Of a stretch of DNA of 64,000 bases, positions 1-8,769 are shown piece by piece. The notes beneath the pieces are model-generated. The model worked only from the letters and a program-made list of their open reading frames with translations. It did no database searches and was not told the DNA's origin. The DNA is from Pseudomonas fluorescens. GTDB lineage: Bacteria; Pseudomonadota; Gammaproteobacteria; Pseudomonadales; Pseudomonadaceae. The stretch lies in contig NZ_CABVIY010000002.1 of the NCBI RefSeq assembly GCF_902498195.1, positions 558,001 to 622,000 of the forward strand, read 5' to 3'. The translations under genes were made by a program, and so were the position numbers. Within the stretch, counting starts at the first letter, position 1, and every line of letters begins with the position of its first letter.

Positions 1-1
1 C

Positions 2-1747
2 AGCGAAGCGCTTAAAGCCAAGGCGGGCGACAGCGCCGAGCCCTATCGTGCGGTGCTCAAGCAGCTGCGCGAACGCCTGCGTGCCACGCGGAACTGGGCT
101 CACACCGCGTTGACGACGCCCACGCCGGCCCCCGCCGATGTGCTGCAAAACAACCGCGACCTGCTCGACCCGCTGGAGTTGTGCTACCAGTCCTTGCATG
201 AGTGCGGCATGGGCGTGATTGCCGACGGTCCGTTGCTCGATTGCCTGCGCCGCGCGGTGACGTTCGGCCTGTTCCTGGTGCGTCTCGATGTGCGCCAGGA
301 CTCGTCGCGGCACAGCTCGGCGATGACCGAGATCACCGATTACCTTGGCCTGGGTCGCTACGAGGACTGGAGCGAAGAGGAGCGCATCGCGTTCCTGACG
401 CGGGAGCTGAACAACCGTCGCCCGTTGCTGCCACCGCACTACAAACCCTCCGCCGACACCGCCGAAGTCTTGGCCACCTGCCGGGAAATCGCCGCCGCGC
501 CCGCGGCTTCTCTTGGTTCCTATGTGATCTCCATGGCCGGTGCCGCCTCGGATGTGCTGGCGGTGCAACTGCTGCTCAAAGAGTCCGGCGTGTTGCGGCC
601 GATGCGCGTGGTGCCGCTGTTCGAAACCCTCGCCGACCTCGACAACGCGGGCCCTGTGATCGAACAACTGTTGCTGCTGCCGGGTTACCGCGCGCGCCTG
701 CAGGGGCCACAGGAAGTGATGATCGGCTACTCCGACTCGGCCAAGGACGCCGGCACCACGGCGGCGGCCTGGGCGCAGTATCGGGCGCAGGAACGGCTGG
801 TGGACATCTGTCGCGAGCAACAAGTGGAGCTGCTGTTGTTCCACGGTCGCGGTGGCACCGTGGGCCGTGGCGGCGGCCCGGCCCACGCGGCGATTCTGTC
901 GCAGCCACCGGGGTCGGTAGCGGGGCGTTTCCGCACCACCGAGCAGGGGGAGATGATCCGTTTCAAGTTCGGCCTGCCGGACATCGCCGAGCAAAACCTC
1001 AATTTGTACCTGGCTGCGGTACTCGAAGCGACCTTGTTGCCTCCGCCACCGCCGACGCCCGAATGGCGGCACCTGATGGACGAATTGGCCGCTGACGGTG
1101 TCAGCGCCTATCGCGCCGTGGTGCGGGAAAATCCGCAGTTCGTCGAGTATTTCCGCCAGTCGACCCCGGAACAGGAACTCGGGCGGCTGCCCCTGGGCAG
1201 CCGCCCGGCCAAGCGCCGCGCGGGTGGAATCGAAAGCCTGCGGGCCATCCCGTGGATCTTCGGCTGGACCCAGACGCGCCTGATGTTGCCGGCCTGGCTT
1301 GGCTGGGAAGCGGCCCTGAGCAAGGCGCTGGAGCGCGGCGAAGGTGAGCTGCTGGGGCAAATGCGCGAGCAGTGGCCATTCTTCCGCACCCGCATCGATA
1401 TGCTGGAAATGGTGCTGGCCAAGGCCGACGCGGATATCGCCCGGTCCTACGATGAGCGCCTGGTCGAGCCAAACTTGCTGCCTTTGGGCGCGCACTTACG
1501 CGACCTATTGTCGCAGGCATGCTCGATCGTTCTGGGGATGACCGGTCAGTCGCAACTACTGGCACATAGCCCAGACACCCTGGAATTCATTCGCCTGCGC
1601 AACACCTACCTCGATCCGCTTCATCTATTACAAGCCGAGTTGCTGGCCCGTTCGCGGCAACAGGAGGTGGAGCAGGGCAGCCCGGTGGAGCAGGCGCTGC
1701 TGGTGTCTGTGGCGGGGATTGCCGCCGGTTTGCGTAATACCGGCTAA
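2..1747 (+). CDS. ppc: Phosphoenolpyruvate carboxylase, C-terminal part (cut by window edge)
   Basis: This is the carboxyl-terminal two thirds of PEP carboxylase, the cytoplasmic enzyme that joins bicarbonate to phosphoenolpyruvate to make oxaloacetate and so refills the TCA cycle. The frame is open from base 2 without a start, so the gene begins upstream of the window; 581 residues remain of a family usually near 875. Visible motifs are [12 protein letters not shown] (bases 722-757) and the glycine-rich catalytic loop [14 protein letters not shown] (839-880). The chain ends in RNTG, close to the usual carboxyl terminus of the family. It is followed by 287 noncoding bases, so adk is probably transcribed separately. 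Confidence 0.97.
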   Translation, partial: SEALKAKAGDSAEPYRAVLKQLRERLRATRNWAHTALTTPTPAPADVLQNNRDLLDPLELCYQSLHECGMGVIADGPLLDCLRRAVTFGLFLVRLDVRQDSSRHSSAMTEITDYLGLGRYEDWSEEERIAFLTRELNNRRPLLPPHYKPSADTAEVLATCREIAAAPAASLGSYVISMAGAASDVLAVQLLLKESGVLRPMRVVPLFETLADLDNAGPVIEQLLLLPGYRARLQGPQEVMIGYSDSAKDAGTTAAAWAQYRAQERLVDICREQQVELLLFHGRGGTVGRGGGPAHAAILSQPPGSVAGRFRTTEQGEMIRFKFGLPDIAEQNLNLYLAAVLEATLLPPPPPTPEWRHLMDELAADGVSAYRAVVRENPQFVEYFRQSTPEQELGRLPLGSRPAKRRAGGIESLRAIPWIFGWTQTRLMLPAWLGWEAALSKALERGEGELLGQMREQWPFFRTRIDMLEMVLAKADADIARSYDERLVEPNLLPLGAHLRDLLSQACSIVLGMTGQSQLLAHSPDTLEFIRLRNTYLDPLHLLQAELLARSRQQEVEQGSPVEQALLVSVAGIAAGLRNTG

Positions 1748-1860
1748 GGTTTCCGGCGTGGGGTCAGGCGTGCGGCGCGTGCGTCGGAGGCCGATGAAGG
1801 GCGGCTGCAAAAGTACGGCCAGGCGACAGTTAATGATGGGGTTGCGACTAGGGGAACCGC

Positions 1861-1902
1861 GCCAAAAGGTCGCAAGACCCTGCGGTTTCTCCGACTTTTG
1901 GC
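1861..1902 (+). other. Nested hairpin in the ppc-adk gap
   Basis: An outer stem GCCAAAAG (1861-1868) pairs with CTTTTGGC (1895-1902). Inside it GGTC-GCAA-GACC (1868-1879) can form a small hairpin closed by a GNRA tetraloop; the two share G1868, so they would compete or shift by one pair. The element lies 133 bases before the adk start. It may be the ppc transcription end or part of an adk leader. There is no U-tract, so a simple intrinsic terminator is unlikely. I see no convincing promoter in the rest of the 1748-2034 gap. Confidence 0.4.
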
Positions 1903-2016
1903 GGCTTGTGTGGTCGCAGCCTGCTGTGTATCTTGATCAGCCTTTGGCCGTTTGGGCGGTCACGACCCTATTTTTGAGATTGGCCCCACGAGGCGAATCT
2001 GACGTTATCCATATAA

Positions 2017-2682
<666 letters not shown>

Positions 2683-2706
2683 AAATCCTGATCGGCTTCA
2701 TCATCC

Positions 2707-2726
2707 ACGGCCCGCTTGCGGGCCGT
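2707..2726 (+). terminator. Hairpin after adk, probable terminator
   Basis: A perfect 8-bp stem ACGGCCCG / CGGGCCGT with a CTTG loop, 24 bases after the adk stop, followed by an imperfect U-rich stretch (AGTTGTTT). A TATACT box at 2734-2739 just downstream may belong to the tsaB promoter, although no good -35 is visible. Confidence 0.6.
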
Positions 2727-2776
2727 AGTTGTTTATACTGACGCACTTTTTTCTGACCTCTCTGACGGACACATCG

Positions 2777-3451
2777 ATGAGCACCTTGCTGGCCCTGGAC
2801 ACCGCGACTGAAGCTTGCTCCGTTGCCTTGCTGCATGACGGCAAAGTGACGAGCCATTACGAGGTGATCCCGCGCCTGCATGCGCAGAAGTTGCTGCCGA
2901 TGATCCAGCAATTGCTGGCCGACGCCGGCACCACCCTGCAAGCGGTCGACGCCATCGCGTTCGGTCGCGGGCCGGGTGCGTTCACTGGCGTACGCATTGC
3001 CATCGGTGTGGTGCAGGGCCTGGCGTTTGCCCTGGACCGACCGGTGTTGCCGGTGTCTAACCTCGCCGTATTGGCCCAGCGTGCCTATCGCGAGCATGGC
3101 GCCAGCCAGGTCGCGGCCGCCATTGATGCGCGCATGGATGAGGTGTACTGGGGTTGCTACCGGGAGACGGCGGGGGAGATGCGGCTGGTCGGTGCCGAGG
3201 CGGTGTTGCCACCCGAGTCCGCTGCATTGCCGGCCGACGCCAGCGGCGAATGGTTCGGGGCGGGCACCGGTTGGGGCTATGCCGAGCGCATTGCCGTCAG
3301 CCTGGGCGGCCAGGATGCAGGCATGCTGCCGCACGCGGAAGATCTGCTGACCCTGGCGCGGTTTGCCTGGGCGCGCGGCGAGGCGATCGTGGCCGACGAG
3401 GCGCAGCCGGTTTATCTGCGCGATAAAGTAGCGACGCCTAAAGCGCGCTGA
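2777..3451 (+). CDS. tsaB: tRNA threonylcarbamoyladenosine biosynthesis protein TsaB
   Basis: TsaB (YeaZ) is the non-catalytic ASKHA-fold partner of TsaD in making t6A at position 37 of ANN-decoding tRNAs in the cytoplasm. The protein is 224 aa, typical for the family. The nucleotide-fold motif LALDTATEACSVAL is at the amino terminus, and GRGPGAFTGVRIAIGV (about residues 67-82) is the TsaB/TsaD signature. The start at 2777 gives the canonical MSTLLALDT; the open frame extends 48 bases further upstream without a credible ribosome site. The gene is followed by a REPIN, not by another gene of the same pathway. Confidence 0.96.
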   Translation: MSTLLALDTATEACSVALLHDGKVTSHYEVIPRLHAQKLLPMIQQLLADAGTTLQAVDAIAFGRGPGAFTGVRIAIGVVQGLAFALDRPVLPVSNLAVLAQRAYREHGASQVAAAIDARMDEVYWGCYRETAGEMRLVGAEAVLPPESAALPADASGEWFGAGTGWGYAERIAVSLGGQDAGMLPHAEDLLTLARFAWARGEAIVADEAQPVYLRDKVATPKAR

Positions 3452-3464
3452 CTCACTCGGTCCG

Positions 3465-3554
3465 TGTGGGAGCGGGCTTGCTCGCGAAGGCGGCATCACA
3501 TCCGACGCATCAGGCGACTGGCCTGGCGCTTTCGCGAGCAAGCCCGCTCCCACA
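3465..3554. repeat. REPIN: two inverted REP elements
   Basis: Two copies of the REP with core GAGCGGGCTTGCTCGC face each other across about 45 bases (arms near 3465-3488 and 3531-3554). This is the paired arrangement known as REPIN in fluorescent pseudomonads. It lies between tsaB and the next gene. Confidence 0.93.
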
Positions 3555-3706
3555 GGGTCTGCATCCTGCTCCAATTCTGCCAATCGTCTGTTTCTAACCT
3601 CGCGTTTTAAACCTTTTGCCTTTTATGTGTTCTAGTTATCACTCGGCGGTTTGCGAAGTGGGCTATGCGCCACTAAACTGCCATCACTGATACCGAGCAT
3701 GCACTT

Positions 3707-4009
3707 ATGCGTATAGACGGCATTTCCTCTCAGTCCTACCCCATCAAGCGCAAGCCCCGCAAAGGCCATGTGGTGGAAGACGAGTCCGTCGATATCGATG
3801 GCGAGCTGGAATTTCCGTCCGAAGAGCAACAGGCCGCCCGTGCCAAAGCCGCCGCGCAACGCCTGAGCAATCTCCCCGCCCGTCAGCAGGACATGCTTTA
3901 CCACCGCGCCATGAGCAAAAGCGTGGCGATGGCCCTGGCCAGCTACCTGAGCACCGCCGGTTTCGTCGACTGGGATACGGAAGTGCTGGGCCTCGACCTG
4001 TACATCTGA
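3707..4009 (+). CDS. Conserved small protein of unknown function (100 aa)
   Basis: I do not recognise a named family. The protein is soluble, with no signal peptide or membrane segment. It has a basic amino end (KRKPRKGH, residues 15-22), an acidic middle (DESVDIDGELEFPSEEQQ) and an alanine-rich helical carboxyl half (SKSVAMALASYLSTAGF). The stop TGA at 4007-4009 overlaps the ATG of the DUF72 gene by one base, so the two are almost certainly co-translated. Codon use looks like that of the neighbouring genes, and the pairing suggests a real gene. The ribosome site before ATG 3707 is weak. Confidence 0.75.
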   Translation: MRIDGISSQSYPIKRKPRKGHVVEDESVDIDGELEFPSEEQQAARAKAAAQRLSNLPARQQDMLYHRAMSKSVAMALASYLSTAGFVDWDTEVLGLDLYI

Positions 4010-4869
4010 TGCTGCTGCCGTACTACCTCGGCTGTCCGTCCTGGAGTGAAAACGCCTGGCGCGACTACTTGTATCCGCCAGACGCCAAGCCCGCCGAATT
4101 TCTCAAGCTCTACTCCCAGGTCTTCAACGCCGTGGAAGGCAACACGACCTTCTACGCGAGCCCGGCTGCCAGCACCGTGCAGCGCTGGGCCGAAACCTTG
4201 CCCGAGCATTTTCGCTTCACCGCCAAATTCCCCGGCGACATCAGCCACGGCGGCGACCTGCGCGAACAACTGACCGCCGCCGAAACCTTCACCCAATTAC
4301 TCAGCCCCCTTGGCGAGCGCGTGTCGCCGCTGTGGTTGCAGCTGTCGAAAAGTTTCACGCCGCAACGCTTGCCCGAGCTGGCCGGTTTTATCGATGCGCT
4401 GGAGCGACCCTTGGCGGTGGAAGTCCGGCATGACGACTTCTTCGCCAAGGGCGACAGCGAACGGATGCTCAATCGCCTGCTGCTGGATCGCGGCGTCGAG
4501 CGCATTTGTCTCGATCCGCGCGCGCTGTTCAGTTGCACCTCGACCGATCCTTCGGTGCTCCACGCCCAATCGAAAAAGCCCCGGGTGCCGCCGCGCCCGG
4601 CGGCCTTTACGCAATGCCCGCAAGTGCGCTTCATCGGCCATCCGACGCTTGAAGCCAACGACCCGTTCCTGTTGCCCTGGGTGGAGAAAATCGCCGAGTG
4701 GATCGAAGAGGGCCGTACGCCGTACATCTTCCTGCACACCGCCGACAACGTACTGGCGGCGAAACTGGCACAACGTTTCCATGGCCAGTTGATGCTGCGT
4801 TTGCCTGGCTTGCCGGCGCTGCCTGAGCTATACAGAGAGCCCGCCGCCGAGCAACTTGGCCTGCTCTGA
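4009..4869 (+). CDS. DUF72 family protein (YecE-like)
   Basis: A 286-aa member of the DUF72/YecE family, a TIM-barrel family whose reaction is not established. Visible family motifs are GCPSW near the amino end, EGNTTFYASP (about residues 44-53), FRFTAKFPGDISH (about 68-80), and EVRHDDFF (about 141-148). The chain has no signal peptide and should be cytoplasmic. The start overlaps the stop of the upstream 100-aa gene (TGATG). A PEP-mutase-like gene follows 35 bases later on the same strand. The pairing with the small upstream gene is the best functional hint available. Confidence 0.88.
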   Translation: MLLPYYLGCPSWSENAWRDYLYPPDAKPAEFLKLYSQVFNAVEGNTTFYASPAASTVQRWAETLPEHFRFTAKFPGDISHGGDLREQLTAAETFTQLLSPLGERVSPLWLQLSKSFTPQRLPELAGFIDALERPLAVEVRHDDFFAKGDSERMLNRLLLDRGVERICLDPRALFSCTSTDPSVLHAQSKKPRVPPRPAAFTQCPQVRFIGHPTLEANDPFLLPWVEKIAEWIEEGRTPYIFLHTADNVLAAKLAQRFHGQLMLRLPGLPALPELYREPAAEQLGLL

Positions 4870-4904
4870 AGGCGGATTCGTTCGCCTTTTTCAGGAGCCT
4901 GCCA

Positions 4905-5726
4905 ATGGATGCGCAAACCCTTCGAGCCCAAGCGTTCAAAGCCCTGCACGAACGCGACGGCGTTTTTGTGATTCCCAACCCCTGGGATGCCGGTTCGGCA
5001 AAAATGCTCGCCAGCCTGGGCTTCGAGGCGCTGGCGACCACCAGCGCCGGTTACGCGTTTTCCCGGGGGCGTCCCGATGGCGGACTGACCCTGGACGACA
5101 CCCTGGCCAACGTCCGGGCGATTGTCGCCGCCACCGACCTGCCGGTCGCGGTCGACCTGGAAAACGGTTTTGCCGATGATCCCGCCGAGTGCGCCAAAAG
5201 TGTTTTGCGGGCCGCCGAAGCGGGGGCCGTCGGCGGCTCCATCGAGGACTTCACCGGTCGTGAAGACAGCCCGATCTATTGCTTCGAACATGCCGTGGCG
5301 CGCATCGAGGCCGCCGTCGCTGCTGCCCGCAGTTTGCCGTTTCCGTTCACACTGACGGCCCGGGCCGAGCATTTTCTGCATGGCAACCCGGATCTCGATG
5401 ACACGATTCGCCGCTTGCAGGCCTTCGCCGAAGCCGGTGCCGACGTGTTGTACGCACCGGGTCTGCGCACTGCCGAGGAGGTACTGGCCGTGGTCCGCGC
5501 CGTGGCACCGAAACCGGTCAACGTGTTGATGTCCGGCGGCCTGAAGCTGACGGTCGAGCAGCTCGGCGAAATGGGCGTCAAGCGCATCAGTGTCGGCTCG
5601 GCGCTGGCCCTGGCGGCATTGGGCGAGTTCTACCGTGCCGCTGAAGAGATCCAGGCGTCGGGCACCTTCGGCTTCACGTCGCGATCCATGCCGTACGCCA
5701 AGGCCAATCAGTTTTTCAAAGGCTGA
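4905..5726 (+). CDS. Isocitrate lyase / PEP phosphomutase superfamily protein
   Basis: A 273-aa TIM-barrel protein of the isocitrate lyase/PEP mutase superfamily. The amino part VFVIPNPWDAGSAKML and the TTSAGYAFSRG segment are the usual substrate-end loops, and GGSIEDFTG and TARAEHF mark metal- and carboxylate-binding strands. The gating loop differs from the characterised enzymes: where methylisocitrate lyase has KRCGH and PEP mutase has a KK-containing loop, this protein reads GREDSPIYC. It is therefore unlikely to be PrpB or a true PEP mutase, and the substrate is unknown. RBS CAGGAG precedes ATG 4905. The next gene starts 2 bases after the stop. Confidence 0.85.
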   Translation: MDAQTLRAQAFKALHERDGVFVIPNPWDAGSAKMLASLGFEALATTSAGYAFSRGRPDGGLTLDDTLANVRAIVAATDLPVAVDLENGFADDPAECAKSVLRAAEAGAVGGSIEDFTGREDSPIYCFEHAVARIEAAVAAARSLPFPFTLTARAEHFLHGNPDLDDTIRRLQAFAEAGADVLYAPGLRTAEEVLAVVRAVAPKPVNVLMSGGLKLTVEQLGEMGVKRISVGSALALAALGEFYRAAEEIQASGTFGFTSRSMPYAKANQFFKG

Positions 5727-5728
5727 CG

Positions 5729-6424
5729 ATGCGGCTTCGGTGGTGGCTGTGGCTGGTGCCGTTGATCATCGCGGCGGCGGTGGTGGGCATCTGGCGTGGC
5801 TGGGTGTCAGTGCCGGCACAGTGGAATCCCTGGGCGCCGCTGGACGTGAAAGCGCCGCCGAACCTGTTGACCCGCTACAAACTGATGCGCTTGCGCGATG
5901 ATCCACAGCTGTGCGAACAGGCCTTGAGCAGTTCCGGGTTGCGCGTGACCCGCCAGGCCGACAGCCCCGGCGGCAAGTGCCCGCTGATCGATGCCTTGCG
6001 CGTACAGGGTGGCGACGTGGCGCTGAGCAGCAGCTTTCTCGCCAGTTGCCGGCTGGCGGTGTCGTTTGCCCTGTTTGAGCATCACGCCCTGCAACCCGCG
6101 GCGCAGGCGATCTACGGGCAAGCAGTCGCGCGGGTCGATCACCTGGGCAGCTTTGCCTGTCGCAATGTCTACAGCCGCGAGAATGGTCGGCTCAGCCAGC
6201 ACGCCTCGGCCAATGCCCTGGATATCGCCGGTTTTCGCCTGGCCGACGGGCGATCCGTCAGCGTGCTCAAGGACTGGCCGAAGGATAACCAGGACACGCA
6301 GTTCCTGAGGCAGGTTCGCGATGGCGCCTGCGGCCTGTTCAGTGTGGTGTTGAGCCCGGACTACAACGCCGCCCATCGCAATCACTTTCATCTGGATGTC
6401 GGGCCGTGGTGGCTTTGTCGCTGA
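5729..6424 (+). CDS. Extensin-like C-terminal domain protein, membrane-anchored
   Basis: A 231-aa protein with one hydrophobic segment at residues 5-22, which should anchor it in the inner membrane with the rest in the periplasm. The body matches the bacterial extensin-like C-terminal domain: two spaced cysteines (LCEQ, GKC), the SQHASANALDI motif and the terminal HRNHFHLDVG motif. Conserved His and Asp residues of this kind are found in zinc-dependent peptidase-like cell-wall enzymes of the LAS/VanY type, so a peptidoglycan-related role is plausible but unproven. The gene starts two bases after the PEP-mutase-like stop and converges on the next gene, three bases away. Confidence 0.82.
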   Translation: MRLRWWLWLVPLIIAAAVVGIWRGWVSVPAQWNPWAPLDVKAPPNLLTRYKLMRLRDDPQLCEQALSSSGLRVTRQADSPGGKCPLIDALRVQGGDVALSSSFLASCRLAVSFALFEHHALQPAAQAIYGQAVARVDHLGSFACRNVYSRENGRLSQHASANALDIAGFRLADGRSVSVLKDWPKDNQDTQFLRQVRDGACGLFSVVLSPDYNAAHRNHFHLDVGPWWLCR

Positions 6425-6427
6425 GGA

Positions 6428-7048
6428 TCAGGCGGCCAGGCGCAGGTTCTGCAGGATGATCGGGCGTGCCCAGCCGTTATCGAAATCGAGTTGTTTCTGT
6501 TGTTCCACCAGTTCTTCCGGCGAGAACGGCGGGAAGGGCTTGTCCAGCAGATCGAGTTCGAACTCGGCGATGGGCAGGTGCAGCGGACGCGTTTGCGGTG
6601 CCGGGCCGGCTTCTGGTATGGGCTGGCCGGCGGTCAGCACGATCGGGCGCACCCAGCCGCTGTCGAAGTCCTGCTGTTGTTGCTGGGCGACGATTTCTTG
6701 CGCCGGGAACGGAGGGAACGGCTTGTCGGCCAGGTCCATTTCGAATTCGGCAATCGGCAGGAACAGCGGCTCGGGAGGACGAATCTCGTTGTCCTTCACG
6801 TCGCATTCGCGCTGGGAAATGATGTGGGCCAGCAGGTCGCTGCCGACGGTCGGTTCGACCGGGCTTTCGAGGTCCACCGGTGGGAAGTTCAGTGATTCAG
6901 GCAGCACTTCACCCGACTGTTCGGCCAGCGCCCGGGCAAAGAAATCCTGCCAGATGTGGCTGACGCCGCTCAGTGCCTGAGTGTTTCGCAGGTTGTAATC
7001 GCCGTAGGGCGAGATAAAACCTGTGATGGTGGGTTGAATGTCTGACAT
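6428..7048 (-). CDS. Unknown Pseudomonas protein with a duplicated 45-residue unit
   Basis: A 206-aa soluble protein without a recognised domain. Its main feature is an internal tandem duplication: residues 94-138 and 155-199 match at 32 of 45 positions by eye. Each unit contains LPIAEFE, DKPFPPF, a glutamine-rich stretch and DF(D)xGW(V/A)RPI. The two units are encoded at 6635-6769 and 6452-6586. The amino third is unrelated and begins MSDIQPTITGFISPYGDYNL. No signal peptide or transmembrane helix is visible. The gene points away from rsmJ (94 bases between starts) and converges on the extensin-domain gene. The function is unknown. Confidence 0.85.
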   Translation of the reverse strand: MSDIQPTITGFISPYGDYNLRNTQALSGVSHIWQDFFARALAEQSGEVLPESLNFPPVDLESPVEPTVGSDLLAHIISQRECDVKDNEIRPPEPLFLPIAEFEMDLADKPFPPFPAQEIVAQQQQQDFDSGWVRPIVLTAGQPIPEAGPAPQTRPLHLPIAEFELDLLDKPFPPFSPEELVEQQKQLDFDNGWARPIILQNLRLAA

Positions 7049-7142
7049 TTCTCTCGGTCGACGCTCAGCTCTGGCAAAATGCTCGATAGTTTGGTTATCG
7101 GCCGTTTTTGCCGATCATTAATTTTTTTGAGCGTCTTTTCCC

Positions 7143-7925
7143 ATGATTGAACAACCCGCGGCGTGCCGCATCCATGTCGAAGCCCTGGGCGCGACGTTTC
7201 AGCCACAGGCCGAGCAATGGGCCGAGCGCCTGGACCTGCCGCTGCAGGTGGATGACGGTGAGTTTGCGTTGCAGGTGGGCGAGCAGGGCCTGCAGTTGCA
7301 ACAGCTCGGCCCCGACGCACCGGGGCCGGTGCGGGTGGACTTCGTCGAGGGTGGCGCGGCCCATCGCCGGTTGTACGGCGGTGGCAGCGGGCAGATGATC
7401 GCCAAGGCCGTTGGCGTCGCCCAGGGTGTGCGCCCGCGCGTGCTGGACGCCACGGCGGGGTTGGGCAAGGACGCGTTTGTCCTGGCGAGCCTGGGGTGCG
7501 AGATGAGCCTGATCGAACGTCAGCCCTTGATCGGCGCCTTGCTTGAAGATGGCCTGGCACGCGGCGCGGAAGATTTCGAGGTGGCGCCGATCGTGGCGCG
7601 CATGCGTTTGCTCAAGGGCAACTCGATCGAGGTGATGCGTAACTGGGAAGGCGAGCCGCCGCAGGTGATCTACCTCGACCCGATGTTCCCGCACCGGGAG
7701 AAAACCGCCTTGGTGAAGAAAGAAATGCGCCTGTTCCGGCCGCTAGTGGGCGATGACCCGGATGCGCCGGCCTTGCTTGCAGCGGCATTGGCCTTGGCCA
7801 GCCATCGGGTTGTGGTCAAGCGCCCGCGCAAGGCACCGTGCATCGAAGGGCCCAAGCCGAGCCATGCGCTGGATGGCAAGTCCAGCCGGTATGACATTTA
7901 TCCGAAGAAGGCGCTCAAGCCTTAA
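7143..7925 (+). CDS. rsmJ: 16S rRNA (guanine-1516-N2)-methyltransferase
   Basis: RsmJ (YhiQ) uses S-adenosylmethionine to methylate G1516 of 16S rRNA in the 30S subunit. The protein is 260 aa, as expected. The SAM-binding motif [19 protein letters not shown] lies at residues 100-118, and the catalytic motif [11 protein letters not shown] at about 178-187. ATG 7143 has no strong ribosome site but gives the expected amino terminus. A REPIN follows the stop. Confidence 0.95.
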   Translation: MIEQPAACRIHVEALGATFQPQAEQWAERLDLPLQVDDGEFALQVGEQGLQLQQLGPDAPGPVRVDFVEGGAAHRRLYGGGSGQMIAKAVGVAQGVRPRVLDATAGLGKDAFVLASLGCEMSLIERQPLIGALLEDGLARGAEDFEVAPIVARMRLLKGNSIEVMRNWEGEPPQVIYLDPMFPHREKTALVKKEMRLFRPLVGDDPDAPALLAAALALASHRVVVKRPRKAPCIEGPKPSHALDGKSSRYDIYPKKALKP

Positions 7926-7940
7926 GACCGAGTCGCCATT

Positions 7941-8004
7941 TTCGCGAGCAAGCCCGCTCCCACATTTGACCGCATTCCCCTGTGGGAGCGGGCTTGCTCG
8001 CGAA
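7941..8004. repeat. REPIN: two REP elements pointing outward
   Basis: Two REP copies (about 7941-7964 and 7981-8004) face each other with only about 16 bases between them. The flanks CGCC/GGCG extend the dyad. It separates the convergent rsmJ and TetR genes and could also act as a shared transcription end. Confidence 0.92.
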
Positions 8005-8031
8005 GGCGCCCGATAGGGCAACCGGGATCTA

Positions 8032-8676
8032 TCAGGCCGAATCCGGCCGATAAGCCCGCATGAACAACCCCACCACCTCCTGCACATGGCTCTCGGCCGC
8101 TTCCTCGGTCAACGGCTCGCCACACCCGAACAGCAACCGAAAGTTGGCTGCGCCCTTGAGCAGGCAAAAGAAGTGCTCCGCCGCGTTACGCGGTTTGTCG
8201 ATGCTCAAAACACCACTCTGATCCACCTTGCCCAGCAACCGCTCCATACCCTGCAGCATGCGTTGCGGCCCGGCCTCGAAGAAGATCAGTGAAAGTTTCG
8301 GATCCTGGCTGCCCAGCGCCATGATCAAGCGATGAAGGTTCACCGATTCATCACTGTTGATCAGGTGATGAAAGCCGCGGGCGATGTTCAGCAGCACGGT
8401 TTCCACCGCCACGCCTTCGGGCAGTTCAAAGAACAGCGGCGGCAGCTGCTCCTCGCATTTGGCCACCACGGCCGCGGAGAACAGTGTCTCCTTGTCGTTG
8501 AAATGGCTGTAGACCGTCAGTTTCGAAACGCCTGCCTCCGCTGCGACAGCATCCATGCTGGTGTTGGCATATCCCTTGGTCAGAAACAGCGTTTTCGCTG
8601 CGTCGAGGATCGCCTGGCGCTTGGCCAGATCCTTGGGACGGCCTGGGCCGTTGGGTGCTGAAAGATTGTTCGGCAT
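8032..8676 (-). CDS. TetR-family repressor, probable regulator of the adjacent RND pump (MexL-like)
   Basis: A 214-aa TetR-family DNA-binding protein. The helix-turn-helix occupies about residues 39-63 (SMDAVAAEAGVSKLTVYSHF), preceded by the usual helix ILDAAKTLFLTKGY. The remaining 140 residues form the variable ligand-binding domain. It is divergent from the membrane-fusion and RND genes, 93 bases from the adaptor start, with a palindromic operator candidate between them. The location next to rsmJ and plsB matches what I recall of mexL-mexJK in P. aeruginosa, so this is probably the MexL equivalent; orthology is inferred. Confidence 0.9.
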   Translation of the reverse strand: MPNNLSAPNGPGRPKDLAKRQAILDAAKTLFLTKGYANTSMDAVAAEAGVSKLTVYSHFNDKETLFSAAVVAKCEEQLPPLFFELPEGVAVETVLLNIARGFHHLINSDESVNLHRLIMALGSQDPKLSLIFFEAGPQRMLQGMERLLGKVDQSGVLSIDKPRNAAEHFFCLLKGAANFRLLFGCGEPLTEEAAESHVQEVVGLFMRAYRPDSA

Positions 8677-8688
8677 ATGCGCTTTTAT

Positions 8689-8700
8689 TACTGGACTGGT
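8689..8700. promoter_or_regulatory. Additional operator half-sites near the TetR gene start
   Basis: TACTGG (8689-8694) and ACTGGT (8695-8700) repeat the half-site of the palindrome at 8719-8732. The first is 31 bases from the matching half-site, about three helical turns. They lie 12-24 bases before the TetR ATG, where repressor binding could give autoregulation. Confidence 0.4.
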
Positions 8701-8704
8701 GAGT

Positions 8705-8735
8705 TTGCTATTAATAACATACTGGCCAGTATAAT
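8705..8735 (+). promoter_or_regulatory. Promoter of the RND pump genes
   Basis: A perfect -10 box TATAAT (8730-8735) with TTGCTA (8705-8710) as a possible -35 box; the 19-base spacer is longer than ideal. It lies 34 bases upstream of the adaptor ATG. Confidence 0.6.
8719..8732. promoter_or_regulatory. Palindromic operator candidate for the TetR repressor
   Basis: ATACTGGCCAGTAT is a perfect 14-bp palindrome in the divergent intergenic region. It overlaps the first bases of the TATAAT box, so a bound dimer would block RNA polymerase. Assignment to the neighbouring TetR protein is inference from position and symmetry. Confidence 0.6.
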
Positions 8736-8769
8736 TATTCCAAGCACCATTAGCGAAAGGTCCTTCACC

